A stretch of 64,000 bases of DNA from Streptococcus canis (GTDB lineage Bacteria > Bacillota > Bacilli > Lactobacillales > Streptococcaceae): assembly GCF_900636575.1 (NCBI RefSeq), contig NZ_LR134293.1:679001-743000 (forward strand). Reading direction: 5' to 3'. Below the pieces are notes generated by a model that did not search any database, had not been told where the DNA came from, and saw only the letters and a list, made by a program, of their open reading frames with translations. Positions within the stretch are counted from its first letter, which is position 1, and each line of letters begins with the position of its first letter. Positions 17,935-28,291 of the stretch are shown here, in pieces. Position numbers and translations under genes: made by a program.

Positions 17935-19608
17935 TTAGAATAGTCCTGTGATGTTGCCCTCCTTGTCAATATCAATTTTTTCGCTGGCAGGTACTTTTGG
18001 AAGACCAGGCATGGTCATGATAGCACCTGTTAGGGCAACGATAAATCCTGCTCCTGCGGACACTTTAAGGTTGCTAATGGTCACTATAAAGTCTGTTGGT
18101 GCGCCGAGCTTTTTGGCATCGTCTGAGAAGGAGTACTGGGTTTTGGCCATGCAAATTGGGTAGTTGCCAAAGCCGAGTCGTTCTAATTCTGCTAGTTCAC
18201 GTTTGGCTGCCGGGCTCAAGTTGATGCCTTTACCACCGTAAACTTTAGTGACAATTTTAGTTAGCTTGGTTTCGATGCTATCATCTGCATCATAAACAAA
18301 GCGGAATTGATTGTCTTGTTCTGCCAAGGCCACGACTTTTTCAGCTAGTTCTTTACCACCAGCTCCGCCAGTTGCCCAAACGTCAGAAATCACAACGTCA
18401 ACACCACGTTTGTCGCAGGCATCATAGACAGCTTGTAATTCGGCATCGGTATCAAGTGGGAATTTATTGATCGCAACAACAACTGGAAGGCCATAGACGT
18501 CTTGGATATTAGCCAAATGTTTGTCAAGGTTAGGCAAGCCATCCACAACGGCTTGAACATTTTCAGTAGCCAAGTCAGTTTTTTGAACGCCACCATGCAT
18601 TTTAAGGGCACGAATAGTGGCTACTAGGACAACAGCTGCTGGACGAAGTCCTGACATACGGCATTTGATGTCAATGAATTTTTCAGCTCCAAGGTCAGCG
18701 CCAAATCCAGCTTCGGTAACGGCATAATCACCATATTTCAAGGCTAGTTTGGTGGCTAGGACACTGTTACAGCCATGGGCGATATTAGCAAATGGTCCGC
18801 CGTGAATGAGGGCTGGTGTGTGTTCTAGGGTTTGGACGAGGTTAGGGTGAATGGCATCTTTGAGCAGTGCTGCTAAGGCACCCCCAGCTTTCAAGTCTTT
18901 AGCTGTTACAGGTTCACCTTGGTAGTTGTAACCAATGATGATTTTTTCAAGGCGGGCTTTGAGGTCAGAAATGTTTTCGGATAGGCACAGGATTGCCATG
19001 ATTTCAGAGGCGACGGTAATGTCATAACCATCTTCACGAGGTACTCCGTTGACCTTGCCTTGCAAACCGTCAACAATATGACGAAGCTGGCGGTCATTCA
19101 TGTCCACCACACGTTTCCAAGTGATACGTCTGGAATCAATACCTAGGTTATTGCCATGGTGAATGTGGTTATCAATCAAGGCAGCTAATAAGTTGTTGGC
19201 GACACCGATGGCATGAAAGTCCCCTGTAAAGTGGAGGTTGATGTCTTCCATTGGGACAACTTGCGCGTGACCACCACCAGCAGCTCCTCCTTTAACCCCA
19301 AAAACAGGACCTAGAGAAGGTTCGCGAAGGGCGATGACTGCTTTTTTTCCAATGGCAGTAAGGGCATCTACCAATCCAACAGAAGTGGTGGTTTTGCCTT
19401 CACCAGCTGGTGTTGGTGAGATAGCAGTGACAAGAATGAGTTTGCCATCAGGTTTGTCTTTTAAGGCGACCAGTTGACGGGTATCGATTTTTGCCTTGTA
19501 CTTGCCATAGAGACAGAGGGCTTCCTCATCAATGCCTAATTGGTCGGCAACCTTACTGATAGGCTCCATAGTGACAGAATTGGCTATTTCAATATCTGAT
19601 AAGACCAT
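17935..19608 (-). CDS. fhs: Formate-tetrahydrofolate ligase
   Basis: This 557-residue enzyme joins formate to tetrahydrofolate using ATP. The nucleotide-binding [14 protein letters not shown] and the [25 protein letters not shown] signature (shown in part) are intact. Within the hut cluster it works on the one-carbon units released with fchA and ftcD. S. pyogenes has a second fhs elsewhere, so this copy is probably the histidine-linked one. It starts 10 bp behind fchA with AAGGAG. Confidence 0.95.
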   Translation of the reverse strand: MVLSDIEIANSVTMEPISKVADQLGIDEEALCLYGKYKAKIDTRQLVALKDKPDGKLILVTAISPTPAGEGKTTTSVGLVDALTAIGKKAVIALREPSLGPVFGVKGGAAGGGHAQVVPMEDINLHFTGDFHAIGVANNLLAALIDNHIHHGNNLGIDSRRITWKRVVDMNDRQLRHIVDGLQGKVNGVPREDGYDITVASEIMAILCLSENISDLKARLEKIIIGYNYQGEPVTAKDLKAGGALAALLKDAIHPNLVQTLEHTPALIHGGPFANIAHGCNSVLATKLALKYGDYAVTEAGFGADLGAEKFIDIKCRMSGLRPAAVVLVATIRALKMHGGVQKTDLATENVQAVVDGLPNLDKHLANIQDVYGLPVVVAINKFPLDTDAELQAVYDACDKRGVDVVISDVWATGGAGGKELAEKVVALAEQDNQFRFVYDADDSIETKLTKIVTKVYGGKGINLSPAAKRELAELERLGFGNYPICMAKTQYSFSDDAKKLGAPTDFIVTISNLKVSAGAGFIVALTGAIMTMPGLPKVPASEKIDIDKEGNITGLF

Positions 19609-19618
19609 AGTGACTCCT

Positions 19619-20251
19619 TTATTTTAAAACAATCTCAAGAATCTGCTTGTAAATGTCATCGGCTAAGAGACAGCCCTTGTCTAGTAAGGCTTGCCCTTTT
19701 TGGCGATAGTCGGTAACAAAGTCTTCGTCTTTGATGCCGGAAAGATTAATCAAGACATTCAACCAAGCGCCTTGTAGGCCTGCTTTTAGGCTCAAAGCAG
19801 CTACACCGAGGTCGCTAGCAGCATTCGTATTGGACTTGCCAACAGCTGTTGCAGTGGTTTCGAGTGCTTCGACCATGAGGGTCATCATCTCAAAAGGTGA
19901 TTGCGCAGCTGTTTTTAAAGCTTTTTGCATGGCAGTTCGTCTGGCAGCTTTATCTTCGTCAGTCTCTTTTGGCATGTCGAAAACAGCAGAAACTAGGTTA
20001 AAAGCTTCGGTGTCTTTGTCAATGGCTGCAAGCAAGCTAGTTTGTAGAGCAGTGCTGTTAGCATGAACGTCTTCGATGATGTCTTGGTAGTCAGCGTATT
20101 TTTTCTTACCAAGGGTCAATTCACAGACCATCTTGGTCAAGGAAATGCCATTAGCGCCAGAGAGGGCAGCAGCAGAGCCACCACCTGGAGCAGGGGCATC
20201 TGAACCAAGAACTTTAGCGAAATCTGCTAAGCTTAAATCAACCAAATTCAT
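19619..20251 (-). CDS. fchA: Formimidoyltetrahydrofolate cyclodeaminase
   Basis: The 210-residue enzyme turns 5-formimino-THF into 5,10-methenyl-THF and ammonia. The conserved glycine-rich substrate loop [17 protein letters not shown] is near the N-terminus, and the rest is helical as in the FTCD C-terminal domain. ATG 20251 with AGGAGG is used; an in-frame ATG at 20341 lies inside the upstream gene. In animals this domain is fused to the transferase. Here the two are separate adjacent genes. Confidence 0.93.
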   Translation of the reverse strand: MNLVDLSLADFAKVLGSDAPAPGGGSAAALSGANGISLTKMVCELTLGKKKYADYQDIIEDVHANSTALQTSLLAAIDKDTEAFNLVSAVFDMPKETDEDKAARRTAMQKALKTAAQSPFEMMTLMVEALETTATAVGKSNTNAASDLGVAALSLKAGLQGAWLNVLINLSGIKDEDFVTDYRQKGQALLDKGCLLADDIYKQILEIVLK

Positions 20252-20261
20252 AGAGAACCTC

Positions 20262-21161
20262 CTAACCCAGCAAATGGTTTTCAAGCACCTGCTTGTTGTA
20301 GTCAAAATCTTCAACTTGCAAGTAGTATTCAGCCACATCAATTAAGGCCTTGGCTGGTGCAAGTCCGATGACTTCAGAACCGATAATATTAACCCCATAG
20401 CGTTTAGCTTCAAAGCGAATGGTTTCAAAAGTACGATAAAGAGAACATTTTTCAAAGTTAACCATGTTCATGGAAACTTGGGCAATATGACGGTCTTCTA
20501 ACATGACACCGATGGCTTTACAATATTTGTAGCCGCCACCTGAACCGCGAATGATTTTAGCAATTTTATTAGCAATGTCGATATTGTCAGTATCCAAATT
20601 AACATTGAAGGCAACCAATGGCATGCGAGCACCGACGGCAGTTACTCCAGCAGTAGGGTGAATCTTACGGTCTCCGTAATCAGGTGCCCAGTCCTTTTCC
20701 AACAGTTTTTCTGGCATGCCTTCAAACTGACCTTTACGGATTTTAGCCAGGTTTTGACGTTCTGGACGTGTGGCAGAGTCTTCGTAAAGGAAGATTGGGA
20801 TACCAAGTTCACGGTTAATCCGTTCTGCGACTTGTTTTGAAATCTCAACACATTCTGCTGTGGTGATGTCTTTGATTGGGACAAACGGGCAGACATCGGT
20901 GGCACCCATGCGAGGGTGTTCGCCATGATGTTTGGTCATATCAATGTTTTCAGAAGCGTATTTAACTAGTTGGAAAGCTGCTTCTTGAATAGACTGATCA
21001 TCACCAACCAAGGTAAACACGCTCCGGTTGTGGCTTGCATCAGAAGAGTAGTCGAGGAGGGTCACTCCGGGAATACTTTTGGCTGTCGCCACCAAACCAT
21101 CGATAACAGCCTGATTTTGGCCTTCTGAGAAGTTTGGAATACATTCAACAATTTTCGACAT
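20262..21161 (-). CDS. ftcD: Glutamate formimidoyltransferase
   Basis: The 299-residue enzyme moves the formimino group from formiminoglutamate to tetrahydrofolate. It begins MSKIVECIPNFSEGQN and contains the family blocks TLLDYSSDASHNRSVFT and HPRMGATDVCPF. It corresponds to the N-terminal half of animal FTCD. The gene follows hutU by 87 bp and precedes fchA by 10 bp, giving a complete folate-linked branch. Confidence 0.93.
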   Translation of the reverse strand: MSKIVECIPNFSEGQNQAVIDGLVATAKSIPGVTLLDYSSDASHNRSVFTLVGDDQSIQEAAFQLVKYASENIDMTKHHGEHPRMGATDVCPFVPIKDITTAECVEISKQVAERINRELGIPIFLYEDSATRPERQNLAKIRKGQFEGMPEKLLEKDWAPDYGDRKIHPTAGVTAVGARMPLVAFNVNLDTDNIDIANKIAKIIRGSGGGYKYCKAIGVMLEDRHIAQVSMNMVNFEKCSLYRTFETIRFEAKRYGVNIIGSEVIGLAPAKALIDVAEYYLQVEDFDYNKQVLENHLLG

Positions 21162-21247
21162 GTTAATCTCCTTTTTATGTCATTGAGTTACTCGTTAAGA
21201 ATTGGTTACCTAATAAGGATAGCGTTTACATTTTTATCTAGCAGCTT

Positions 21248-23278
21248 TTAGTGAAATAAGTGATCTACTGCTGAGGCTACCAGATCGTCATCAGCCAAGT
21301 ATGGGATAGTGATATGGTCGGTGCCTGCATGAAGATGGTTGTATTCAATAGCGGTTTCAATAGCATGTTCATTGCGGGCCCAGTTACGGCGAGCGACACC
21401 ACCCATAGTGTCCCAAGCAATAGCAGATTTAATAATTTCATCAATGCGTTCGCTACCATCTAGGACAAGTCCGAAACCACCGTTGATGGCCTTACCGATA
21501 CCAGTGCCACCTCCATTATGAAGAGCCACTAAACTCATGCCACGCGCAGCATTACCAGCGTAACATTGAACCGCCATATCACAGGTGACATTGGAGCCGT
21601 CTTTAATGTTTGAGGTTTCACGGAATGGTGAGTCGGTACCAGACACGTCATGGTGGTCACGGCCAATCATGACAGGTCCAATCTTACCTTCTCGAACCAA
21701 TTCATTAAATTTAAGGGCGATAGTCACACGACCAATACAGTCTTGGTAAAGGATACGGGCTTGTGTGCCGACGACCAATTGATTTTTCTCAGCATCACGA
21801 ATCCAGTTATAGTTGTCACGGTCTTGGTAGCGGCGGTCAGGATTGATAGCTTCCATAGCCGCGTGGTCAGTTGCTACTAGATCTTCGTGCTTACCACTCA
21901 AGCAGACCCAACGGAAGGGTCCATAGCCATAATCAAAGAGCATAGGGCCCATGATGTCTTCCACATAAGATGGCCAGATAAAGCCGTCTTTGTCATCAAG
22001 ACCATTCTTAGAAATTTCTGTAATGCCAGAGTCATAAACAGACTTCATAAAGGCATTGCCATAGTCAAAGAAATAAGTGCCATTTTCGGTTAAGGTCTTA
22101 ATAGCTTCAAAGTGCCGTGCCAAGGTGTCATCAACCATTTGACAGAAGGTATCCTTGTCTTCTGCCAAGAGCCTAGTTCTTTCGTCAAAGCTAATGCCTG
22201 CTGGACAGTAGCCACCATCGTAAACGTTGTGACAAGAAGTTTGGTCAGACAAAAGGTCAACAGGAATCTGCTTGTCATTGACGTATTCTAAGAGATCAAC
22301 AATATTACCATGATAAGCGATAGAGGTAGATTCTTTAGCGTCAATGGCTTTTTGGGCTAATTGCAGCGCTTCTTCAGGGCTTTCAGCAATTTGACTAATC
22401 CAGCCTTGAGAATAACGGGTTTCAATTCGAGATTGGTCAACTTCGGCAATGATGGCAACTGCTTTAGCAATTTCGGCAGCCTTACCTTGTGCCCCACTCA
22501 TGCCTCCTAAACCAGATGAGATAAAGAGTTTACCGGTCAAATCACCATCATCAGCCACACCGAGTTTGAGACGACCAGCATTTAAGAGGGTATTAAATGT
22601 CCCATGAACAATTCCTTGTGGGCCAATATACATCCAACCACCTGCGGTCATTTGACCATAGTTAGTGACCCCCATCTCTTCAGCGATTTCCCAGTCTTTC
22701 ATGTTGTCGTATTCACCGACCAAAAGACCATTGGTAATGATCACACGAGGAGCTTCAGGTTTGGATTTGAAGAGACCAAGGGGGTGACCAGATTCAACCA
22801 CCAAGGTTTGTTGGTCAGTCATGACTTCTAGGTATTTTTTGATTAATTGGTATTGCATCCAGTTAGCACAAACGGAACCAGTTTCTCCATAAGTGACTAA
22901 TTCGTAAGGGTACAAGGCAATTTCAAAACTCAAGTTATTGTCAATCATGACCTGCATGGCCTTGGCAGCTGTACAATTTCCCTTGTAGTCGTCAATGGGT
23001 TTTCCGTAAATACGATCTTTTGGTCTAAAGCGATAGCCATAGATACGCCCGCGGGTTTTGAGCTCTTCCAAAAATTCTGGAATGACTTCTTCGTGGAATT
23101 TTTTAGGCACATAGCGCAAGGCATTTTTCAAGGCAATCTCAGTTTGAGCCTGAGTCAATCGAAAACCTCTGTCTGGCGCTCTGCGGATACCTTCTTCGAA
23201 GACAGTCTTTTCTGGCAACACATCATCTAACTTAACAGTCATAGCAGCAGCTATGTCAGTTTCACTGTAAAATGACAT
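21248..23278 (-). CDS. hutU: Urocanate hydratase
   Basis: The 676-residue NAD-dependent enzyme hydrates urocanate to imidazolonepropionate. Clear family blocks include LVVESGHPLGLF, the NYGQMTAGGWMYIGPQGIVHG stretch, the Cys-containing SDQTSCHNVYDGGYCPAG and GRDHHDVSGTDSP. It is longer than the 550-residue E. coli-type enzyme but usual for the streptococcal form. It is the promoter-proximal gene of the minus-strand hut operon. AAGGAGGAG precedes ATG 23278. Confidence 0.97.
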   Translation of the reverse strand: MSFYSETDIAAAMTVKLDDVLPEKTVFEEGIRRAPDRGFRLTQAQTEIALKNALRYVPKKFHEEVIPEFLEELKTRGRIYGYRFRPKDRIYGKPIDDYKGNCTAAKAMQVMIDNNLSFEIALYPYELVTYGETGSVCANWMQYQLIKKYLEVMTDQQTLVVESGHPLGLFKSKPEAPRVIITNGLLVGEYDNMKDWEIAEEMGVTNYGQMTAGGWMYIGPQGIVHGTFNTLLNAGRLKLGVADDGDLTGKLFISSGLGGMSGAQGKAAEIAKAVAIIAEVDQSRIETRYSQGWISQIAESPEEALQLAQKAIDAKESTSIAYHGNIVDLLEYVNDKQIPVDLLSDQTSCHNVYDGGYCPAGISFDERTRLLAEDKDTFCQMVDDTLARHFEAIKTLTENGTYFFDYGNAFMKSVYDSGITEISKNGLDDKDGFIWPSYVEDIMGPMLFDYGYGPFRWVCLSGKHEDLVATDHAAMEAINPDRRYQDRDNYNWIRDAEKNQLVVGTQARILYQDCIGRVTIALKFNELVREGKIGPVMIGRDHHDVSGTDSPFRETSNIKDGSNVTCDMAVQCYAGNAARGMSLVALHNGGGTGIGKAINGGFGLVLDGSERIDEIIKSAIAWDTMGGVARRNWARNEHAIETAIEYNHLHAGTDHITIPYLADDDLVASAVDHLFH

Positions 23279-23655
23279 CGAAAACTCCTCCTTAAATCAT
23301 TTTTATTGTCGAGATTAGTCTAACCTAGTCTGGTCTATAAAAGGTCAACCACAGTCGGAAATGCTAAAAAAGTCTAAAAAAAACTAAAACTCTTATTTTT
23401 TGACTAAAATTTGACGCTTTGACAGTAAGATGATGGTATGACAAAATGAAACTAGGGAAAGGCAGATTTTTTGCCCCAAATGATGAACGATGACAGACTC
23501 AAGTCATCAGTTAGAGAAGGAGACAAAGCTAGTCTTCCAAGAGCAGATTGACCAGTAAGTTTTCTACCCAAAAGAGCAAGGCTGGGCAGTGTCTTTCCCT
23601 GATAACGAATGAGGCGCAATCTGATAACAGATATTGCCAGCAAAAGGAGGTTTTT
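23279..23655. promoter_or_regulatory. Divergent promoter region hutU / hutI
   Basis: On the plus strand two overlapping promoters are possible: TTGACG (23411-23416) with TGGTAT (23434-23439), or TTGACA (23419-23424) with CAAAAT (23442-23447), each with a 17-bp spacer. On the minus strand a TTGACC box near 23343 lacks a clean -10. AGTCTA-type words repeat between 23310 and 23390 and may be an operator. No gene is seen in the gap. Confidence 0.5.
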
Positions 23656-24921
23656 ATGGTTGCTGATGTCCTATTAACGCATTTTAATCAACTGGTTAGC
23701 CCAAATGATCCTGGTCATCCCCTGACTGGACAAGAAATGAAAGAAGCCACTATCATTGAAGATGGCTACTTAGCCCTCAAAGACGGTCTCATTATAGCTC
23801 TTGGTTCGGGAGAGCCAGATGCTGAGCTTGTCGGTTCAGAGACTATTGTGCGTTCTTATGAAGGTAAAATTGCAACCCCTGGTATTATTGATTGCCATAC
23901 TCATTTGGTCTATGGTGGCAGTCGTGAACATGAATTTGCTCAGAAATTGGCAGGGGTGTCTTACTTAGATATTTTAGCTCAAGGTGGCGGGATTTTAAGC
24001 ACGGTGAGGGCCACTCGGGCAGCCAGCTTTGATAACCTTTATCAAAAGTCTAAGAGACTGCTAGACTACATGTTGCTTCATGGAGTGACTACTGTCGAAG
24101 CAAAAAGCGGCTACGGCCTTAATTGGGAAACAGAGAAACGCCAATTAGATGTTGTCGCAGCCCTCGAAAAAGATCATCCCATTGATTTGGTATCCACGTT
24201 TATGGCAGCTCATGCTATCCCTGAAGAATACAAGGGGAATGCTAAGGCGTACTTAGATGTGATTGTCGAGCAGATGTTACCAGAGGTTAAAGAGAAGAAT
24301 CTGGCAGAATTTTGTGATATTTTCTGTGAAAAAAATGTCTTTACAGCTGATGAGTCCCGCTATCTGTTAAGCAAAGCCAAAGATATGGGCTTTAAACTTC
24401 GTATTCATGCCGATGAGATTGCCTCTATCGGTGGGGTTGACGTGGCAGCAGAATTGGGCGCTATAAGTGCAGAACATTTGATGATGGTAACTGATAATGG
24501 CATTGCTAAGATGAGTCAGGCAGGTATCATAGGTAATTTGCTTCCGGCCACTACCTTTAGTTTGATGGAAGACACTTATGCCCCTGCTCGCAAGATGATT
24601 GATGCTGGCATGGCCATCACCCTTTCCACTGATAGTAATCCAGGCAGTTGTCCGACAGCTAATATGCAATTTGTGATGCAACTGGGCTGCTTTATGTTGC
24701 GCCTTACTCCAATTGAAGTCTTAAATGCTGTGACCATTAACGCTGCCTATTCGGTTAACCGGCAGGAATGTGTAGGTAGCCTGACAGTTGGTAAGGAAGC
24801 AGATATTGCCATCTTTGATGCCCCAAATATTGATTACCCATTTTATTTCTTTGCCACTAACTTGATCCATCAAGTCTATAAAAAAGGTCACCTCACGGTT
24901 GACCGAGGACGTATTCTATAA
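23656..24921 (+). CDS. hutI: Imidazolonepropionase
   Basis: The 421-residue amidohydrolase opens the imidazolone ring to give N-formimino-L-glutamate. The metal motif [19 protein letters not shown] (H-x-H) is present, with later ligands in RIHADEI, SAEHL and [11 protein letters not shown] 23656 follows AAAGGAGG; an ATG at 23548 has no such site. It is transcribed away from hutU and ends at a nested inverted repeat shared with ahpF. Confidence 0.95.
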   Translation: MVADVLLTHFNQLVSPNDPGHPLTGQEMKEATIIEDGYLALKDGLIIALGSGEPDAELVGSETIVRSYEGKIATPGIIDCHTHLVYGGSREHEFAQKLAGVSYLDILAQGGGILSTVRATRAASFDNLYQKSKRLLDYMLLHGVTTVEAKSGYGLNWETEKRQLDVVAALEKDHPIDLVSTFMAAHAIPEEYKGNAKAYLDVIVEQMLPEVKEKNLAEFCDIFCEKNVFTADESRYLLSKAKDMGFKLRIHADEIASIGGVDVAAELGAISAEHLMMVTDNGIAKMSQAGIIGNLLPATTFSLMEDTYAPARKMIDAGMAITLSTDSNPGSCPTANMQFVMQLGCFMLRLTPIEVLNAVTINAAYSVNRQECVGSLTVGKEADIAIFDAPNIDYPFYFFATNLIHQVYKKGHLTVDRGRIL

Positions 24922-24926
24922 AAAAC

Positions 24927-25023
24927 ATTAAAAAGAAGCTTTGAACACTTGAACTGCACTTCAAAAGTTAGACAAAAATCTAACTTTTGGAGTCAGTACA
25001 ACTCGCCCAAGCTTCTTTTTAAT
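24927..25023. terminator. 97-bp nested inverted repeat between hutI and ahpF
   Basis: A perfect 15-bp outer pair, ATTAAAAAGAAGCTT (24927-24941) and AAGCTTCTTTTTAAT (25009-25023), encloses an 11-bp inner hairpin CAAAAGTTAGA / TCTAACTTTTG (24962-24989). It lies between two convergent stop codons, so it probably ends transcription on both strands. The architecture is more elaborate than an ordinary terminator. Confidence 0.7.
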
Positions 25024-25031
25024 ATGCTATT

Positions 25032-26564
25032 TTATTGACGAATCAAGTAATCAAAGGCACCGATGGCAGCAGTAGCGCCAGATCCCATTGAAATAATGAT
25101 TTGTTTGTAGGCAGAATCAGTACAGTCACCGGCTGCAAAGATACCAGGAATATTGGTTGAACCATGTTTATCTACAATGATTTCCCCGCGGTCTGTTAGG
25201 TTCACCCCGCTGTCTTTGAGCCAAGCTGTGTTTGGAACAAGACCAATTTGAACAAAGACCCCTTCAAGGTCAAGGTGTTTGTCTTCACCACTATCACGTT
25301 CAGTGTAGTTGAGGCCAGTAACATGCTCTTCTCCAACAATGTCCTTAGTAGCAACATTTTTGATGATGGTCATGTTGTCAGTTTTGGCTGCACGGTCTTG
25401 AAGGACCTTGTCAGCTTTGAGTTCAGGCAAGAATTCTAACACGTAAACGTGCTTAGCAAGACCAGCCAAATCAAGGGCAGCTTCTAAACCAGAGTTACCA
25501 CCACCGATAACGGCAACATCTTTGCCTTCAAAGAGTGGGCCATCACAGTGAGGACAATAAGTAACTCCTTTATTACGGAATTCATCTTCACCAGGAACAT
25601 TGATGTTACGCCATTTAGCACCAAGGGCTAAGATAGCTGTTTTAGCTTGTAAGACGACACCGTTGGCCAGAGTGACCTCAATGTTTTCTTTTTTCTCAAT
25701 AGAAGTAGCTAGTTGTGCTTTGATAATATCGACATCATAAGACTTAGTATGAGCTTCCACTTCGGCCATTAATTTTGGTCCTTCTGTATAGAGGGTACCA
25801 ATCATGTTTTCAATACCGACAGTTTCCATGACCTGACCACCGAAGGTTTCAGCAAGTAAACCTGTTTTTAGGCCTTTACGAGCAGCATAGATAGCAGCGC
25901 TATTGCCCGCAGGGCCACCACCAATAACAAGGACATCATAGAGGCCTTTATCAGCAAAAGCTTCCTCAGAAAGTGGGCCAGCAATTTGCTCTAGCAATTG
26001 TTCGATGGTAGCACGACCAGAAGTAAATTCTTCCCCGTCTAAAAAGACAGTAGGTACAGACATAATACCTTTAGCCTTCACTTCATCTTGGAACATACCA
26101 CCTTCTACCATAGTGTGTGAAATCTTGTCGTTCAAGACGGACATAATGTTTAAAGCTTGAACAACATCTGGGCAGTTATGGCAGGTTAAGCTGACATAAG
26201 TATCAAAATGCAATGGACGGTCAATGGCCTTGATGCGATCAATAACATCTTGATCCACTTTTGGAGCACGTCCAGAAACTTGCAAGAGGGCAAGGATAAA
26301 GGACGTAAATTCATGGCCTAAAGGAAGACCAGCAAAGACAACCCCACTGTCGTGACCTTTTTTTGCAATCTTGAAGCTTGGTTGTCGGTCTAAATGGATA
26401 TTTTCAATAGAAATACGCTCAGACATAGCAGCGATTTCTTCCACAAAGTCTTTGACTTTTTGAGACTGCTCATCGTCGCCAAGGGAAACTTGCAAAACAA
26501 GATCAGCTTCTAACAGGGTGAGGTATTGGGCAAGTTGTTCTTTAATATCAGGACTTAATGCCAT
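25032..26564 (-). CDS. ahpF: Alkyl hydroperoxide reductase subunit F
   Basis: The 510-residue FAD/NADH flavoprotein passes electrons to AhpC. The N-terminal glutaredoxin-like domain has the CHNC dithiol (TCHNCPDVVQ). The thioredoxin-reductase part has FAD motif GGGPAGNSAA, active dithiol CPHC (VTYCPHCDGP), NADH motif GGGNSGLEAA and the FAD-side GIFAAGDCTD. It follows ahpC by 20 bp and is transcribed with it. Confidence 0.97.
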   Translation of the reverse strand: MALSPDIKEQLAQYLTLLEADLVLQVSLGDDEQSQKVKDFVEEIAAMSERISIENIHLDRQPSFKIAKKGHDSGVVFAGLPLGHEFTSFILALLQVSGRAPKVDQDVIDRIKAIDRPLHFDTYVSLTCHNCPDVVQALNIMSVLNDKISHTMVEGGMFQDEVKAKGIMSVPTVFLDGEEFTSGRATIEQLLEQIAGPLSEEAFADKGLYDVLVIGGGPAGNSAAIYAARKGLKTGLLAETFGGQVMETVGIENMIGTLYTEGPKLMAEVEAHTKSYDVDIIKAQLATSIEKKENIEVTLANGVVLQAKTAILALGAKWRNINVPGEDEFRNKGVTYCPHCDGPLFEGKDVAVIGGGNSGLEAALDLAGLAKHVYVLEFLPELKADKVLQDRAAKTDNMTIIKNVATKDIVGEEHVTGLNYTERDSGEDKHLDLEGVFVQIGLVPNTAWLKDSGVNLTDRGEIIVDKHGSTNIPGIFAAGDCTDSAYKQIIISMGSGATAAIGAFDYLIRQ

Positions 26565-26584
26565 AAGGTTCCTCCTTAGTTTTG

Positions 26585-27145
26585 TTAAATTTTACCTACT
26601 AGGTCAAGGCTAGGTGTCAAAGTTTCAGCCCCTTCTTTCCATTTAGCTGGACAAACTTCGCCTGGATGTTTACGAACGTATTGGGCAGCGTGGATTTTAT
26701 CAATTAAAGTACTTGCGTCACGTCCAATACCATCAGCATTGATTTCCATCATTTGGATAATACCGTCTGGGTCAACGATGAATGTTCCACGTTGAGCAAG
26801 TCCATCTTCACCGAGCACTTCAAAGGCTTGTGAAATAGCGTGTGATGGGTCACCAATCATTGGATAAGTAATAGTTCCTACAACATCTGAATCATCATGC
26901 CAAGCTTTGTGAACAAAATGAGTGTCAGTTGAAACGGAGTACACTTCAACGTCTAATGCTTTGAGTGCCTCATATTGTTCTTGTAAGTCACCCAATTCTG
27001 TAGGACAAACGAATGAGAAATCTGCTGGGTAGAAGCAGAAGATAGACCATTTGCCCTTGACATCTTCGCTAGTCACCTTGATAAATTTACCGTTATGATA
27101 AGCATCTGCTGAAAATTCAGTAATTTCTTTTCCGATTAGAGACAT
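26585..27145 (-). CDS. ahpC: Alkyl hydroperoxide reductase subunit C (peroxiredoxin)
   Basis: The 186-residue typical 2-Cys peroxiredoxin reduces peroxides in the cytosol. Peroxidatic C47 lies in DFSFVCPTE and the resolving Cys is near residue 165 in [10 protein letters not shown]. It heads the ahpCF operon. As streptococci lack catalase, this is a main peroxide defence. Confidence 0.98.
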   Translation of the reverse strand: MSLIGKEITEFSADAYHNGKFIKVTSEDVKGKWSIFCFYPADFSFVCPTELGDLQEQYEALKALDVEVYSVSTDTHFVHKAWHDDSDVVGTITYPMIGDPSHAISQAFEVLGEDGLAQRGTFIVDPDGIIQMMEINADGIGRDASTLIDKIHAAQYVRKHPGEVCPAKWKEGAETLTPSLDLVGKI

Positions 27146-27180
27146 GTAGTTGTCCTCCTTTTTTAAATTTTTATACTTGT

Positions 27181-27209
27181 ATTATAAAAGAACGGCAAGA
27201 TTATGTCCA
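27181..27209 (-). promoter_or_regulatory. ahpCF promoter
   Basis: On the minus strand a -35 TGGACA (27209-27204), 17-bp spacer and -10 TATAAT (27186-27181) are followed by a leader of about 30 nt and AAGGAGG. I do not see a convincing PerR box. Confidence 0.75.
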
Positions 27210-27658
27210 CTCGGAAAGCCTTGATTTGACAAGGGAATTGCCCATTGTTTTCTGACAATTTAGCTGTGAAATAAGTCACATTTGATTAAAATGATTCTAA
27301 ATAAGCCAAGAAGCTGATAAAATCAAAGGTTAATGTAATTATAATTAACAGAAAATATAATCATATTAAAGCGCTTTCAAAAAACTTTTTTTCAAAAATA
27401 GCTGTAGCGAGAAGTTTAATAGACCACCTGAAAAAATGGTGAGCACTTCTTCAAAAGCATGCCCTGCTACAGCTTTTCCCTGCCATAAGTAAGTGTCTGG
27501 AATTTTGCGAAACAAAACCATTAAATATCCTTATGGCTCAAGAGAACGAGAAATTGTTCTCTTAAATCGAAAAAAAGTCCATTTAGGACAATTTTTCTTC
27601 AATCTGACAATGTCTTTCATTAGTTGCACCAGTTAAAAGACGACGTTCACAAACGCGC
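27210..27658. other. Gene-poor spacer with a cre-like palindrome and a long hairpin
   Basis: A cre-like site TGAAAGCGCTTTAA (minus strand, 27381-27368) matches 13 of 14 consensus positions. An inverted repeat with arms AGCTGTAGC and GCTACAGCT and inner pairs AGAAGT/ACTTCT and CACC/GGTG spans about 27405-27475. A perfect hairpin AAGAGAAC-N8-GTTCTCTT lies at 27540-27563. A fragment of the mobile repeat's terminal hairpin follows at 27564-27606. No coding sequence is evident. Confidence 0.5.
27564..27606 (+). mobile_element. Terminal fragment of the 174-bp mobile repeat
   Basis: About 40 bp match the right-terminal hairpin of the repeat (AAGTCCATTTAGGACAAT then TTTTCTTCAATCTG). It abuts a perfect stem-loop at 27540-27563, as the intact copies do, but the second stem-loop copy is missing. 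Confidence 0.6.
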
Positions 27659-28279
27659 TTAAAGCTTGTTGGTGCTAAGTGTTAGTTGTTCTAGCCATTC
27701 CTTGGCGGCTTGGAGATTATCCAATCTGATTTCATGACCAGTAACCCAAAATGGGGTAACCTTAGCTCCTCGACTTTCAAAAAGCGATAATACATGTTGA
27801 CTATCCGCCGGTGAAACAAGAGGGTCTTCGGTTCCCATGGAGATAAAAAGTCTGAGGTGTGATTTATCTTCGGTGAGTTTACTAGTGTCAACAGGATACA
27901 TAGGCGCAAATAAGATAGCTTTTTGGAAAGGACTTTCATCAGCTAAAAGAAGGTTGATGGCCATGTTAGCACCATTGGAAAAGCCAACCAAAACGGTATC
28001 TGACAAATCAAATTGATGAGCCTTGGCTTGTTCTTCTAAAAAGTCTTTCAGCTGTTGCCCTCGTGTGTTCAAGTCTTGTTCGTCAAAGAATCCTTCACGG
28101 TGACGCTTGAAAAATCGCAGCGCACCATTTTCGTTGACCTCTCCCCTCAGACTAATGAAATTAGCGGTGGGATTGAGAAAGTTCGCTAAGCTCAGTAAAC
28201 TTTCCTCGTTGCCTCCCGTTCCGTGTAATAAAATAAAAGTTGGTTGGTCAGGGTGACCAGTTTTGACTAAATGGGTCAT
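27659..28279 (-). CDS. Alpha/beta hydrolase, phospholipase/carboxylesterase type (MhqD-like)
   Basis: The cytosolic hydrolase has 206 residues. The oxyanion region HGTGGNE, nucleophile elbow GFSNGA, and later Asp (MGTEDPLV) and His (TGHEI) complete the Ser-Asp-His triad. It is last in a four-gene operon with two VOC dioxygenases and a flavin reductase. In Bacillus, mhqD next to mhqO has the same companions and serves quinone and catechol detoxification. The specific substrate here is unknown. Confidence 0.8.
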   Translation of the reverse strand: MTHLVKTGHPDQPTFILLHGTGGNEESLLSLANFLNPTANFISLRGEVNENGALRFFKRHREGFFDEQDLNTRGQQLKDFLEEQAKAHQFDLSDTVLVGFSNGANMAINLLLADESPFQKAILFAPMYPVDTSKLTEDKSHLRLFISMGTEDPLVSPADSQHVLSLFESRGAKVTPFWVTGHEIRLDNLQAAKEWLEQLTLSTNKL

Positions 28280-28291
28280 AGCATACCTCCA

